DNA from: Rhodococcus sp. EPR-157
Lineage (GTDB): Bacteria; Actinomycetota; Actinomycetes; Mycobacteriales; Mycobacteriaceae
Length of the DNA stretch: 34,039 nucleotides
Reading direction: 5' to 3'
Assembly (NCBI RefSeq): GCF_001647195.1
Contig: NZ_LVCV01000663.1
Location: 1-34,039 of the forward strand
The position numbers were made by a program, and so were the translations under genes. Of this stretch, positions 19,268 to 27,358 are shown in pieces. Below the pieces are notes generated by a model that searched no databases, was not told the origin of the DNA, and saw nothing but the letters and a program-made list of their open reading frames with translations. How positions within the stretch are numbered: position 1 is the first letter of the stretch; every line of letters begins with the position of its first letter.

Positions 19268-19274
19268 TCACGTC

Positions 19275-19796
19275 ATGGATCACGTCGTTCTGCTTCGCGG
19301 AATCAACGTCGGCGGCATCAACATCAAGATGGCCGACCTCCGCGCCGCACTCACGGCCGCAGGCTTCGAGAACGTCCGGACTGTTCTCGCCACCGGCAAC
19401 GTTCAGCTCTCCTCGCCGGAGAAGGGCCATGCCCTGAAGCGGTCCATCGAGGCAACGCTCGCCGCCGCCTTCGGGTACGAGGCGTGGGTCATCGTGCTCG
19501 ACCTTCCGCAGCTGCGCGACATCGTCGACGGCTATCCGTTCGATCCCGAACATGACGGCTGGCACCCGTACGTCATCTTCGGCAACGATGCCGACCACCT
19601 CGCGGAATTGACAGCAGTCGGTGCCGCCCTGGATCCGACGGTCGAACGTGTGGCTCCGGGCGCAAGCGTGGTCTATTGGGAGGTGGTCAGGGGCAGCACC
19701 ACCGACAGCGCGATCGGCAAGTTGACAGCCAAAGCAAAGTACAAGCCCACCATTACGACCCGGAATCTACGGACACTCGTCAAGATGCTCGCGTGA
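19275..19796 (+). CDS. DUF1697 family protein
   Basis: A 173-residue cytoplasmic protein of the DUF1697 family, recognised from the N-terminal LLRGINVGGINIKMADLRAAL, the VRTVLATGNVQLSS segment, and the C-terminal TDSAIGKLTAKAKYKPTITTRNLRT. The biochemical function of the family is not established. The gene is divergent from rnpB and is translationally coupled to the next gene through a GTGA overlap. The start at 19275 is supported by the conserved N terminus and a -10 hexamer seven bases upstream, which suggests a leaderless message. Confidence 0.92.
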   Translation: MDHVVLLRGINVGGINIKMADLRAALTAAGFENVRTVLATGNVQLSSPEKGHALKRSIEATLAAAFGYEAWVIVLDLPQLRDIVDGYPFDPEHDGWHPYVIFGNDADHLAELTAVGAALDPTVERVAPGASVVYWEVVRGSTTDSAIGKLTAKAKYKPTITTRNLRTLVKMLA

Positions 19797-21061
19797 GCGG
19801 TGTCGCGGAACCGATCATCGCTGCAGCATTGGTCGCCGCTGTTCTGATATTCGCCATCGTTGCGCCCCGAGGCCTCCCCGAGATCGTCGTCGCGCTACCG
19901 GCGGCTGTGGCGGCCGTGCTTCTCGGGCTCGTCTCCGTGTCGGAGGCCCGTGAGCAGGTAGTAGAGCTCCTCCCGACGGTGGTGTTCCTGGCGTTCATCC
20001 TCGTGCTGGCACATCTGGCCGATGCCCTGGGAGTCTTCACCTGGATCGCGTCGGTAATGGGTAGATCGGCGAAGGGAAGTCCACACCGTCTGCTGATGTC
20101 GGTCTTCGCGGCCGCGGCGGTCACCACTGCGGTCCTGAGTCTCGATGCGACAGTCGTACTCCTGACGCCGGCAGTGATCGGTGCTGCGCGAGCCCTCCGT
20201 ATGTCGCCGCGCCCGCACAGTTACGCCACCGCACACCTGTCCAATTCGGCGTCGACGCTTCTGCCGGTGTCGAACCTGACGAACCTGCTCGCTTTCGCCG
20301 CCACCGGCTTGACGTTCGTTCACTTCGCGGCATTGATGGCGCTGCCGTGGATCGTGTCGATTCTGATCGAGTTCGCGGTGTTCTGGCTGTTCTTCCGACG
20401 AGATCTCGTCCGCACCGAACCGACGACCACGGACCAGCTTGCTCCGGACAAGCCTGTGGCCACTCCCACTGTGCCTCTTGCCGTGCTCGGCGTGACGCTG
20501 CTCGGTTTCGCGGTTGCCGGACTCTTCGGCGTCGAACCGTTCTGGGTGGCTGCCGTCGGCTCGCTCGCGCTGGCTGTGCCTGCGCTGAAGCAAGGTTTCA
20601 CGGTGCCCAAGCGAATCCTGTGGGCAGCCGACCTGAAGTTCTGCGGATTCGTGCTCCTGCTGGGAATCGTCGTCGAGGGAGTGACCTCGGGGCCGATCGG
20701 CGAATGGCTGAGCGGAGTACTGCCCACCGAGGCATCGTTCACCGGCCTGCTCGCTACGGCCGCGATTGCCGCGCTCGCATCCAACGTCGTCAACAATTTG
20801 CCGGCGACCCTCATGCTGCTGGCCGCGTTCGGCTCGTCAGCCCAACCTGGACTGTTGCTCGCGATGGTCATCGGAGTGAACCTCGGCCCCAACCTGACCT
20901 ATGTCGGATCGCTTGCGATCATGCTGTGGCGCAGGGTCAGTGCCGCGAACGGTGAACCCGCCTCGATCGGTACGTTCACCGTTCTCGGTCTGATCACCAC
21001 CCCGCTGACGATCCTCGGATCGGTTGCGGCGCTGTGGGTTGCGTTAGGCGTTCAGATATGA
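19793..21061 (+). CDS. ArsB/SLC13-type permease
   Basis: A 422-residue polytopic membrane protein with about ten to eleven hydrophobic segments. It shows the two inverted-repeat signatures of the ArsB/NhaD/SLC13 superfamily: LSLDATVVLLTPAVIGAAR in the first half, and SNVVNNLPATLMLL with GVNLGPNLTYVGSLA in the second. These match arsenite-efflux ArsB more closely than dicarboxylate transporters. No arsR, arsC or other resistance gene is nearby, so an arsenite role is unproven and another anion is possible. The GTG start overlaps the preceding stop (GTGA); an earlier ATG frame is a shadow of the DUF1697 gene. The last 18 bases overlap the convergent RNase H gene. Confidence 0.85.
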   Translation: MSGVAEPIIAAALVAAVLIFAIVAPRGLPEIVVALPAAVAAVLLGLVSVSEAREQVVELLPTVVFLAFILVLAHLADALGVFTWIASVMGRSAKGSPHRLLMSVFAAAAVTTAVLSLDATVVLLTPAVIGAARALRMSPRPHSYATAHLSNSASTLLPVSNLTNLLAFAATGLTFVHFAALMALPWIVSILIEFAVFWLFFRRDLVRTEPTTTDQLAPDKPVATPTVPLAVLGVTLLGFAVAGLFGVEPFWVAAVGSLALAVPALKQGFTVPKRILWAADLKFCGFVLLLGIVVEGVTSGPIGEWLSGVLPTEASFTGLLATAAIAALASNVVNNLPATLMLLAAFGSSAQPGLLLAMVIGVNLGPNLTYVGSLAIMLWRRVSAANGEPASIGTFTVLGLITTPLTILGSVAALWVALGVQI

Positions 21062-22147
21062 CGTGTCGTTGACCAGTCGAACCGACGCGCCGCCGTCGGG
21101 ATAGAACTCGGCGATGCTCAGCGAGGCCAGATCGAGGTGCAGGCGGTAGAGCAGCGACGGTCCGACATCCAAGGCGAGCTGAAGCAGCATCTTGATCGGC
21201 GTCACGTGGCTGACCACGACGACGGTCGATCCGGCATGCGACGCGACGAGCTTGTCGCGAGCGATCGTCACGCGTTCACGGACCGTGTCGAAGCTCTCGC
21301 CGCCGGGCGCCGACACCGACGTGTCGCCGCGCCACTGTCGATGCACGTCCGGATGCTTGTCCATCGCCTCGGAGAACGTGAGCCCTTCCCAATCGCCGAA
21401 ATCGGTCTCGGTGAGCTCGTCCAGAGTCGCCACCTCGAGGCCGGTCTTGCCGGCAAGTGCACCTGCGGTCTGCTGTGCGCGACCGAGTGGCGACGCGACG
21501 ATCGCCGAAATATCGTCTCGCGCGGCCAGATACGCTGCCGCAGCAGCAGCCTGCTGCTCCCCCAGCTCGGTCAACGGCGGGTTGCCTCGTCCCGAGTAGC
21601 GACGTTCCACAGACAAGGGTGTCTGCCCGTGACGAAGCAACAGCAACCGCGTCGGATCGCCCACCGCGCCGGTCCATCCCGGGGCCGCAGGTTTCTTCTC
21701 GACCTCCCGCGGCGGTTCCAACGGGGCACCGTCGGCGGCTGCATCCATCGCCTCGTTCGCCAGTCGATCGGCGTGCGAGTTCTGCGCACGCGGAATCCAC
21801 TGGAACGTGACGCGGTCGAACCCCCGGACCAGACCGGCGGCCTCCCGATTGAGCGGGATCATGTCCGGGTGCTTGACCTTCCAACGCCCCGACATCTGTT
21901 CGACGACGAGTTTGGAGTCCATCCGGACCTCGACCTCACGTGCACCGACGTCACCCGCTGCGGTCAAACCTGCAATGAGGCCGCGGTACTCGGCGACATT
22001 GTTGGTTGCCACACCGAGTGCGAGACGACGCTCGGCGAGCACCTCCGACCGATCGGCCGAGAACACCACGGCGCCGTAGCCTGCGGGGCCTGGATTGCCA
22101 CGGGAACCGCCGTCCGCCTCGACGACGACCCGTTGCGGTGAACTCAC
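21044..22147 (-). CDS. Bifunctional RNase HI / histidine acid phosphatase (alpha-ribazole phosphatase-like)
   Basis: A two-domain cytoplasmic enzyme of 367 residues, equivalent to M. tuberculosis Rv2228c, which has been reported to have both RNase H and CobC-type phosphatase activity. The RNase HI domain (residues ~1-140) has acidic metal ligands in VEADGGSRGNPGPAGYG, NNVAEYRGL, RMDSKLVVEQ and NSHADRLANEA. After a ~25-residue linker comes the phosphoglycerate-mutase-like domain (~165-367), with LLLRHGQTP and the second histidine in VVVSHVTPIKM. It may remove RNA:DNA hybrids and dephosphorylate alpha-ribazole-phosphate in cobalamin synthesis. The GTG start at 22147 overlaps the zinc-ribbon stop (GTGA). 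The 3' end overlaps the convergent permease gene by 18 bases. Confidence 0.95.
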   Translation of the reverse strand: MSSPQRVVVEADGGSRGNPGPAGYGAVVFSADRSEVLAERRLALGVATNNVAEYRGLIAGLTAAGDVGAREVEVRMDSKLVVEQMSGRWKVKHPDMIPLNREAAGLVRGFDRVTFQWIPRAQNSHADRLANEAMDAAADGAPLEPPREVEKKPAAPGWTGAVGDPTRLLLLRHGQTPLSVERRYSGRGNPPLTELGEQQAAAAAAYLAARDDISAIVASPLGRAQQTAGALAGKTGLEVATLDELTETDFGDWEGLTFSEAMDKHPDVHRQWRGDTSVSAPGGESFDTVRERVTIARDKLVASHAGSTVVVVSHVTPIKMLLQLALDVGPSLLYRLHLDLASLSIAEFYPDGGASVRLVNDTSYLNA

Positions 22148-22881
22148 AGACCGGAATCTTTGGTGCGCACGAGAATCGCGTTGCATTCGGAGCACCGCAG
22201 GAGCTCGTCCGCAGGTTTGGCCGCTATACGAGAGATTTCGCCGCGATCGAGTTCGATGCGGCACGCGCCGCACCGACGAGCCTGCAGCAGCGCCGCACCG
22301 CGTCCGGTGAGCCCGCGCTGCTTTTCGTAGATTGCGAGCAGATCTTCGGGGAACGTCGCCGCCAATTCGGTTCGACGTGCCGTCGCACGCTGCTCGGCGG
22401 CATCGACGTCGGCGACCGCGTCGTCGCGGCGGCGGCCGGCGTCGACGAGCTCGTCCTCGATCTGAGTCAGCTGAGCACCCGCGTGGTTGTAGTCGGTTTC
22501 CGACGCCTCACGCCGCTCCATGACCTCGAGCAGTTCCTCTTCGAGGATGCCCTGACGCCGTTCGAGGCTCGACAGCTCGTGCTGCAGCTCGGACATCTGC
22601 TTTGCTGCGACAGTTCCGCTGTCGAGAAGCTTCCTGTCGCGGTCCTCGCGCTGGCGGACGGCGTCGACCTCGCCTTCGAGCTTCTTGATGTCACGGTCGA
22701 GATCGTCCATCGCGATCTGGACGGTGACGGCGCTGTCCTTGCGGGCGATTCGCTCTGCCTCGAGCTTCTCGAATTCGACCTGCTCGGGAAGACTGCGGCG
22801 ACGGTGTGCGATCTGCGTCAGCTCGGTGTCCACTGCGGCCAGTTCGAGAAGTGAGGCCTGCACTCGGGGGTCGACATTCAC
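22144..22881 (-). CDS. C4-type zinc ribbon / coiled-coil protein
   Basis: A 245-residue protein, equivalent to Rv2229c. Residues ~10-170 form a long coiled coil of charged heptads, and the C terminus has a four-cysteine zinc ribbon with CGAC and CSEC pairs near residues 203 and 231. Members of this family are always near Nif3 and RNase H genes in actinobacteria, but their molecular role is unknown; a nucleic-acid or protein-bridging role is only a guess. It starts with GTG at 22881, 50 bases after the Nif3 stop, and overlaps the RNase H start by four bases. Confidence 0.93.
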   Translation of the reverse strand: MNVDPRVQASLLELAAVDTELTQIAHRRRSLPEQVEFEKLEAERIARKDSAVTVQIAMDDLDRDIKKLEGEVDAVRQREDRDRKLLDSGTVAAKQMSELQHELSSLERRQGILEEELLEVMERREASETDYNHAGAQLTQIEDELVDAGRRRDDAVADVDAAEQRATARRTELAATFPEDLLAIYEKQRGLTGRGAALLQARRCGACRIELDRGEISRIAAKPADELLRCSECNAILVRTKDSGL

Positions 22882-22931
22882 GCGTGATGACTCCTGCGAC
22901 TATGGAAGTTGATTCGATCCACACTACCGGC

Positions 22932-24068
22932 TCAGTGGGCCCCGACGGTCCATGGATCGGTGCGGTGTTCACTGACCCTGCTGCTCCAGCCCGGCACACT
23001 TGCGAACTCGGCATCGAGAACTCCGCGCGCTTGCTCGCACCACGGCCATTCCGACGCCCAATGCGCGACGTCGACGACAGCAGGTCCGCCCGCCCTGAGG
23101 TGTTCGTCCACCGGGTGGTGCCGCAGGTCGGAGGTGACGAACACGTCTGCACCCAGGCGTGCGACGGCGTCCAGGAACGAATCGCCCGCACCTCCGCACA
23201 CGGCGACGGTGGAGACCACGGAGTCGGGGTCACCCGCGGCCCGCACGCCCCACACAGTCGGAGGGAGAGCCGCCCGAACACGTTCGGCGAAATCCCGAAG
23301 TGTCGTCGGGGCCTCGAGACTTCCCACCCGTCCGAGTCCGGTCGATGTCGGCAGCCGCGCCTCCTCGAAGATGTCGAACGCCGGCTCCTCGTAAGGATGC
23401 GCACCCCGCAGTGCTGCAAGAACAGCAGCACGTACGGACGCAGGAGCCACGACTTCGATCCGATCCTCGTCGACGTGTTCGAGTGCCCCGACCGATCCGA
23501 TCGCCGGCTCTGCGCCGTATTCGGGCTGGAATTGCCCCACCCCGCGAACACTCCAACTGCAGCTGCTGTAGTTGCCGATCGCGCCGGCACCCGCCCCGAA
23601 CAGTGCGCCCCTCACCACGTCGCTGTGCGAACCGGGAACCAGCACCACCCACTTGTCGATCGGCGGAGCATCGATCGGCTCGATGGGGCGTGTGTCGGTC
23701 ACTCCAAGCAGATCCGCCAAAGCGTCGGACACTCCGGGGTCGGCGCTGTCGGCGTTGGTGTGCGCGGTGAACAGCGCGCATCCCGCTTTGACGAGGCGGT
23801 GGATCAAAGCACCTTTCGGAGTGTTCGCGGCGACGGAGTCGACACCCCTGAGTAGCAGCGGGTGATGCGCGACGAGAAGGTCGGCTCCCCACTCGATGGC
23901 CTCGTCGACTACGTCTGCGGTGGCATCCACGGCATACAAGACCTTGCTCACCTCGTCCGCGGGGTCGCCGGTGACCAGGCCCACCGAGTCCCAGCTCTCG
24001 GCAAGCCTGGGAGGGTAGGCGGTATCGAGAACGGCAACGACATCGGCCAGGGTCACACGGGCTGTCAC
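22932..24068 (-). CDS. Nif3/YqfO-like dinuclear metal-centre protein
   Basis: A 378-residue member of the Nif3/YbgI family, which forms hexameric rings with a two-metal site. Metal-ligand regions are visible: [14 protein letters not shown] in the N-terminal half, [16 protein letters not shown], and [10 protein letters not shown] in the C-terminal half. The central ~120 residues (about 140-255, including [12 protein letters not shown]) are the PII/CutA-like insert found in the long YqfO form. Suggested activities include GTP cyclohydrolase-like hydrolysis, but none is firmly established. The GTG start at 24068 has AGGAG six bases upstream and follows the cobC stop by nine bases, so it is operonic. 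Confidence 0.93.
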   Translation of the reverse strand: MTARVTLADVVAVLDTAYPPRLAESWDSVGLVTGDPADEVSKVLYAVDATADVVDEAIEWGADLLVAHHPLLLRGVDSVAANTPKGALIHRLVKAGCALFTAHTNADSADPGVSDALADLLGVTDTRPIEPIDAPPIDKWVVLVPGSHSDVVRGALFGAGAGAIGNYSSCSWSVRGVGQFQPEYGAEPAIGSVGALEHVDEDRIEVVAPASVRAAVLAALRGAHPYEEPAFDIFEEARLPTSTGLGRVGSLEAPTTLRDFAERVRAALPPTVWGVRAAGDPDSVVSTVAVCGGAGDSFLDAVARLGADVFVTSDLRHHPVDEHLRAGGPAVVDVAHWASEWPWCEQARGVLDAEFASVPGWSSRVSEHRTDPWTVGAH

Positions 24069-24077
24069 AATCGGCTC

Positions 24078-25106
24078 CTAGAGAACATCGGCGAGTGCGT
24101 CGACGAGTATGTCGACCTGATCGGCGCGTCGAACTGCGACGCGGAGATGATCCGGTGCCAAGCCGGGGAACGTGTCACAACGGCGCACAGCGATGCCCTT
24201 CGCTCTCAGACGCAGGCGAACGCTGTCCGCGTCGGGCACCGTCAACAGCAGAAACGGCGCCCGGGCCGGGGTATGAACTGCGATTCCGAGACCTTCCAGT
24301 CGTCGAATCATGTCCTCCCGGTCGGTCGTGATGGACTGCGCCTTCTCCGCAGCGAGCCGAACTGCCTGCGGTTCACTGCAGGCGAGAATGGCCTCGATCT
24401 GCAGGCTGCCGACCGGCCAGTGTGCGCGCCCTGTCGTCAGCCGGGCCAGGACGTCCGGGTGCCCGAGCGCATATCCACACCGCAGCCCGGCCAGCGCCCA
24501 GGTCTTGGTGAGGCTTCGTAGAACGAGAACGTCGGCGAGCGATTCCACCGCGACGGACTCGGTCTCAGCCGGGATCGCGTCGGCGAAGGCTTCGTCGACG
24601 ACGACGATGCGACCTGGCCGCCGCAGCTCGAGAACTGCCTCGCGCGCGTGCAGCACCGACGTCGGATTGGTCGGGTTTCCGACGACGACCATGTCGGCTC
24701 GGGCGGGCACCAGGTGCGGGTCGAGTCGAAATGGCGGAGGCAGTACGACCTGCTCGACGGCCACGCCTGCTTCGCGCAGCGCCAGTTCCGGCTCGGTGAA
24801 CGACGGATGGATCACGGCCGCGCATCGAGGGTGGAGCTTCGGCAACAGGGCGAAGCCCTCGGCGCCACCCGACAGCAGCAGCACCTCGTCCGGAGTTCGC
24901 CCGTGACGTCGCGCGACCATTTCACGCGCGCGCATCTCGGCCGCAGCGCTCGGATACGAACCGAGAGAGGTAAGCGCGTCGGCCAATCTCGTCCGAAGCC
25001 ACGCCGGAGGTGCAGAACCTTGCACGTTGACCGCGAAATCGACGAGTCCTTCGCCTACATCTGCGTCACCGTGATGACGGAGAAGCGACATCGAGTCCAA
25101 TTCCAA
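24078..25106 (-). CDS. cobC: CobC-like PLP aminotransferase / threonine-phosphate decarboxylase
   Basis: A 342-residue class I/II aminotransferase fold, equivalent to Rv2231c. PLP-binding features are VGNPTNPTS, VVDEAFAD and the Schiff-base lysine in SLTKTWALAG, with a C-terminal arginine in HLRVAVRRADQ for carboxylate binding. In the CobC/CobD(Salmonella) role it would make aminopropanol phosphate from threonine phosphate, which the CbiB/CobD protein at 27302-28282 then attaches to cobyric acid. A histidinol-phosphate aminotransferase activity cannot be excluded. The start is uncertain: TTG 25106 has AAAGGA four bases upstream, while ATG 25091 gives a cleaner N terminus. First gene of the minus-strand operon cobC-nif3-zinc ribbon-RNase H, divergent from the HAD gene. 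Confidence 0.9.
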   Translation of the reverse strand: MELDSMSLLRHHGDADVGEGLVDFAVNVQGSAPPAWLRTRLADALTSLGSYPSAAAEMRAREMVARRHGRTPDEVLLLSGGAEGFALLPKLHPRCAAVIHPSFTEPELALREAGVAVEQVVLPPPFRLDPHLVPARADMVVVGNPTNPTSVLHAREAVLELRRPGRIVVVDEAFADAIPAETESVAVESLADVLVLRSLTKTWALAGLRCGYALGHPDVLARLTTGRAHWPVGSLQIEAILACSEPQAVRLAAEKAQSITTDREDMIRRLEGLGIAVHTPARAPFLLLTVPDADSVRLRLRAKGIAVRRCDTFPGLAPDHLRVAVRRADQVDILVDALADVL

Positions 25107-25150
25107 CGGATCCTTTCGTTGCCGATGAGCGTAGTCCCGACCGTCGGCGA

Positions 25151-25156
25151 TATGGT
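25151..25156 (+). promoter_or_regulatory. -10 element of leaderless HAD gene
   Basis: TATGGT ends six bases before the ATG at 25163, with no Shine-Dalgarno in the gap. Confidence 0.5.
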
Positions 25157-25162
25157 TTTGTC

Positions 25163-25870
25163 ATGACAAACCTCGACGCATCGCCACTCCCACGCGCCAA
25201 GGTAGTGCTGTTCGACCTGGATGGAACGCTCACCGATTCGGCGCCGGGCATCCTCGCCGGCTTCCGCCACGCGTTGGCTTCGGTCGGCGCGCCTGCCCCG
25301 ACCGAGGAGCAGTTGGCGTTGGTAATCGGTCCGCCGTTGATCGACACACTGCGGGGATCGATGGGATTGTCCGAGGACATCGCCCAGGCGGCGCTGCAGG
25401 CGTATTTCGAGCGATACGACACCACGGGGTGGGCCGAGAACACGGTCTACGACGGGATCGAGCCGGTGTTGGCGGAGCTGAAGAACCGCGGAGTTCGGTT
25501 GGGCGTCGCCACCTCCAAATCGGAGCGGTTCGCGCACCGCATCCTGGATCATTTCGCTCTGTCGCAGTACTTCGAGTTCATCGGCGGCGCCAGCAACGAC
25601 GGAGAACGACGCGCCAAGCCCGACGTGATCGCCCACTCGCTTCGCAATCTCGGAATCGTCCCGAAGGAGGTCGGCGTCGGGGGCACAGACCGCGTGCTGA
25701 TGGTCGGTGACCGAGACCACGACGTCCACGGCGCCGCACGCTTCGGTATTCCGGCGATCTACGTCGACTGGGGCTACGGCATCGCCGGTGAGAACGACGA
25801 CGCTGCGTTCACCGTGACGAACATGGACGAACTGTCGAAGGTGCTCAGTGACAACACAGGTGCTTCATGA
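25163..25870 (+). CDS. HAD-family hydrolase (phosphoglycolate phosphatase-like; PtkA position)
   Basis: A 235-residue haloacid-dehalogenase phosphatase. Motif I is FDLDGTLTD with nucleophile Asp18 and Asp20, motif II lies at ATSKSE, motif III is the lysine in RAKPDVI, and motif IV is MVGDRDHDVHG. The alpha-helical cap between motifs I and II fits the Gph/PpaX subgroup. It lies where M. tuberculosis has ptkA (Rv2232), a HAD protein reported to phosphorylate PtpA on two adjacent tyrosines, but the present protein lacks the ~60-residue N-terminal extension of PtkA. A plain phosphatase is therefore at least as likely. The ATG at 25163 is six bases after a -10 hexamer. The end of the gene falls inside a 19-bp tandem repeat. 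Confidence 0.93.
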   Translation: MTNLDASPLPRAKVVLFDLDGTLTDSAPGILAGFRHALASVGAPAPTEEQLALVIGPPLIDTLRGSMGLSEDIAQAALQAYFERYDTTGWAENTVYDGIEPVLAELKNRGVRLGVATSKSERFAHRILDHFALSQYFEFIGGASNDGERRAKPDVIAHSLRNLGIVPKEVGVGGTDRVLMVGDRDHDVHGAARFGIPAIYVDWGYGIAGENDDAAFTVTNMDELSKVLSDNTGAS

Positions 25871-25895
25871 CATCACAGATGCTTCGTGACAACAC
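25849..25895. repeat. 19-bp tandem repeat across the HAD/PTP junction
   Basis: Two 19-base units (25849-25867 and 25868-25886) match at 16 of 19 positions, and a third copy is partial (25887-25895, nine identical bases). The repeats contain the HAD stop codon and the GTG start of the next gene. Because 19 is not a multiple of three, loss or gain of a unit shifts the frame of the HAD tail and the spacing of the next start. Confidence 0.75.
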
Positions 25896-27358
25896 CGAAT
25901 AGGGCCGACGCCGCGGTTCACGTCACGTTCGTGTGCACCGGCAACATCTGCCGCTCCCCGATGGCAGAGAAGATCTTCGCCGCCTACATCAAGGAGGCAG
26001 GTCTTGGAGCCGCAGTGCGGACCACGAGCGCGGGTATCGACGGCTGGCACGAGGGTGAGGGTGCCGACCCGCGGACGGTAGCCGAACTGCAGGCGCACGG
26101 GTACGAGTCGGATCACGAGGCCGCTCAGGTCGGCGCGGATCACCTGGCGGCCGATCTCGTGGTTGCCCTCGACACCGGCCACGCGCGGCAACTACTTCAG
26201 TTGGGCGTACCCGCCGAACGGATCGCGCTGTTGCGATCGTTCGACGACGACGCCGACGAGAAATCGGTCGCTGATCCGTACTACTCCTCGGACGACGCCT
26301 TCGCCGAGGTGCGCGAACAGGTCGAGGCAGCCATGCCGGGGCTGGTGCGTTGGGCCGAGGAGCGCGTCTCCGACGAGGCGTCGTACATCTCGTTCAGCTC
26401 AGCCGCTACCGTAGTTGTTGTGCGAAGGCTCAGATTTCTGCTGCGACCGGGATGGTTCGCGTTGGCTGCCGTCGTCGCGCTGTTCGCGTACCTGTGCTTC
26501 ACGGTGCTCGCGCCGTGGCAGCTGGGCAAGAACACGTCGACGTCGCACCGCAACGAACTGATCAACGAGTCGGTGAACGCCGAGCCGGTGGCCATCGAAC
26601 AGCTGCTGTCCGGACCTGGGTTTGCGGACGACGACGAGTGGCGTCGGGTTGTGGCAACAGGCTCGTACGACACGGACAACGAAGTTCTCGTCCGTCTCCG
26701 CAGCATTCGCGAGCAACCTGCGTACGAGGTGATCACGCCGTTTCGGCTCGACAGCGGCCCGACGGTTCTCGTCAACCGCGGCTACGTGCTGCCGGTGCAG
26801 GGAACTGCACCTCCGTCGATCGAGCCGGCACCACCGGGTGCGGTGACGCTCGACGCGCGGATTCGTCAGGCCGAGGGCACCTCGCGGGAGCCCATCGAGG
26901 AAGCCGGCCACATTCAGGTCTACAACATCAATCCCGATCAGATCGGGACTGCAGTCGGGGTGGACGCCGTTCAGGGCTATCTTCAGCTCGACGAGGGCCA
27001 GCCAGGCGGACTCGGACTGATCGAACTCCCCCAGACCGACTCCGGGCCCTACCTGTCGTACGGCTTGCAGTGGCTCGCGTTCGGCATCATGGCTCCGCTC
27101 GGATTGGCGTACTTCGTGCGGGCGGAATGGCGAGAGCGTCGCAAGGCAACCAACCAGGACTTGGCCGATCTGGATTCCGAAGTCGCTACTTCCGACACTC
27201 CGGTTTCCGCTGCCGCACGGCCACACGCCGATTCGGCCGTCGAAGAACCCGAGTTCACGTTGCCCACACGCAAGGAACGCAAATCGAAGGCCAAGGCCGG
27301 ATCAGCGCTCACGGACAAGGACGTGCGCCTTGCCGACCGTTACGGCAAGAATCGCTGA
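25886..27358 (+). CDS. LMW protein-tyrosine phosphatase fused in frame to SURF1
   Basis: One open frame of 490 codons contains two proteins that are separate in M. tuberculosis (PtpA and Rv2235). Residues 1-~166 are a low-molecular-weight tyrosine phosphatase: active-site loop VCTGNICRS with Cys17 and Arg23, general acid Asp130 in DPYY, and the tyrosine pair Tyr132/Tyr133 that PtkA targets in PtpA. A linker of about 12 residues (YISFSSAATVVV) leads to SURF1 from residue 179: a transmembrane helix (~185-210), a large extracytoplasmic domain with VNRGYVLPVQG, a second helix (~390-410), and a charged cytoplasmic tail. SURF1 helps assemble cytochrome c oxidase. The fusion is topologically possible because both the phosphatase and the SURF1 N terminus face the cytoplasm. 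SURF1 could also be made alone from GTG 26420. The last 57 bases overlap cobD. Confidence 0.88.
   Translation: MTTPNRADAAVHVTFVCTGNICRSPMAEKIFAAYIKEAGLGAAVRTTSAGIDGWHEGEGADPRTVAELQAHGYESDHEAAQVGADHLAADLVVALDTGHARQLLQLGVPAERIALLRSFDDDADEKSVADPYYSSDDAFAEVREQVEAAMPGLVRWAEERVSDEASYISFSSAATVVVVRRLRFLLRPGWFALAAVVALFAYLCFTVLAPWQLGKNTSTSHRNELINESVNAEPVAIEQLLSGPGFADDDEWRRVVATGSYDTDNEVLVRLRSIREQPAYEVITPFRLDSGPTVLVNRGYVLPVQGTAPPSIEPAPPGAVTLDARIRQAEGTSREPIEEAGHIQVYNINPDQIGTAVGVDAVQGYLQLDEGQPGGLGLIELPQTDSGPYLSYGLQWLAFGIMAPLGLAYFVRAEWRERRKATNQDLADLDSEVATSDTPVSAAARPHADSAVEEPEFTLPTRKERKSKAKAGSALTDKDVRLADRYGKNR
26407..26412 (+). promoter_or_regulatory. possible internal -10 for leaderless SURF1
   Basis: TACCGT ends seven bases before GTG 26420, which is in frame and begins the usual SURF1 N terminus (VRRLRFLLRPGWF). 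This repeats the spacing seen at several other starts in the window, and suggests SURF1 may be transcribed separately even though the phosphatase frame reads into it. Confidence 0.45.
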
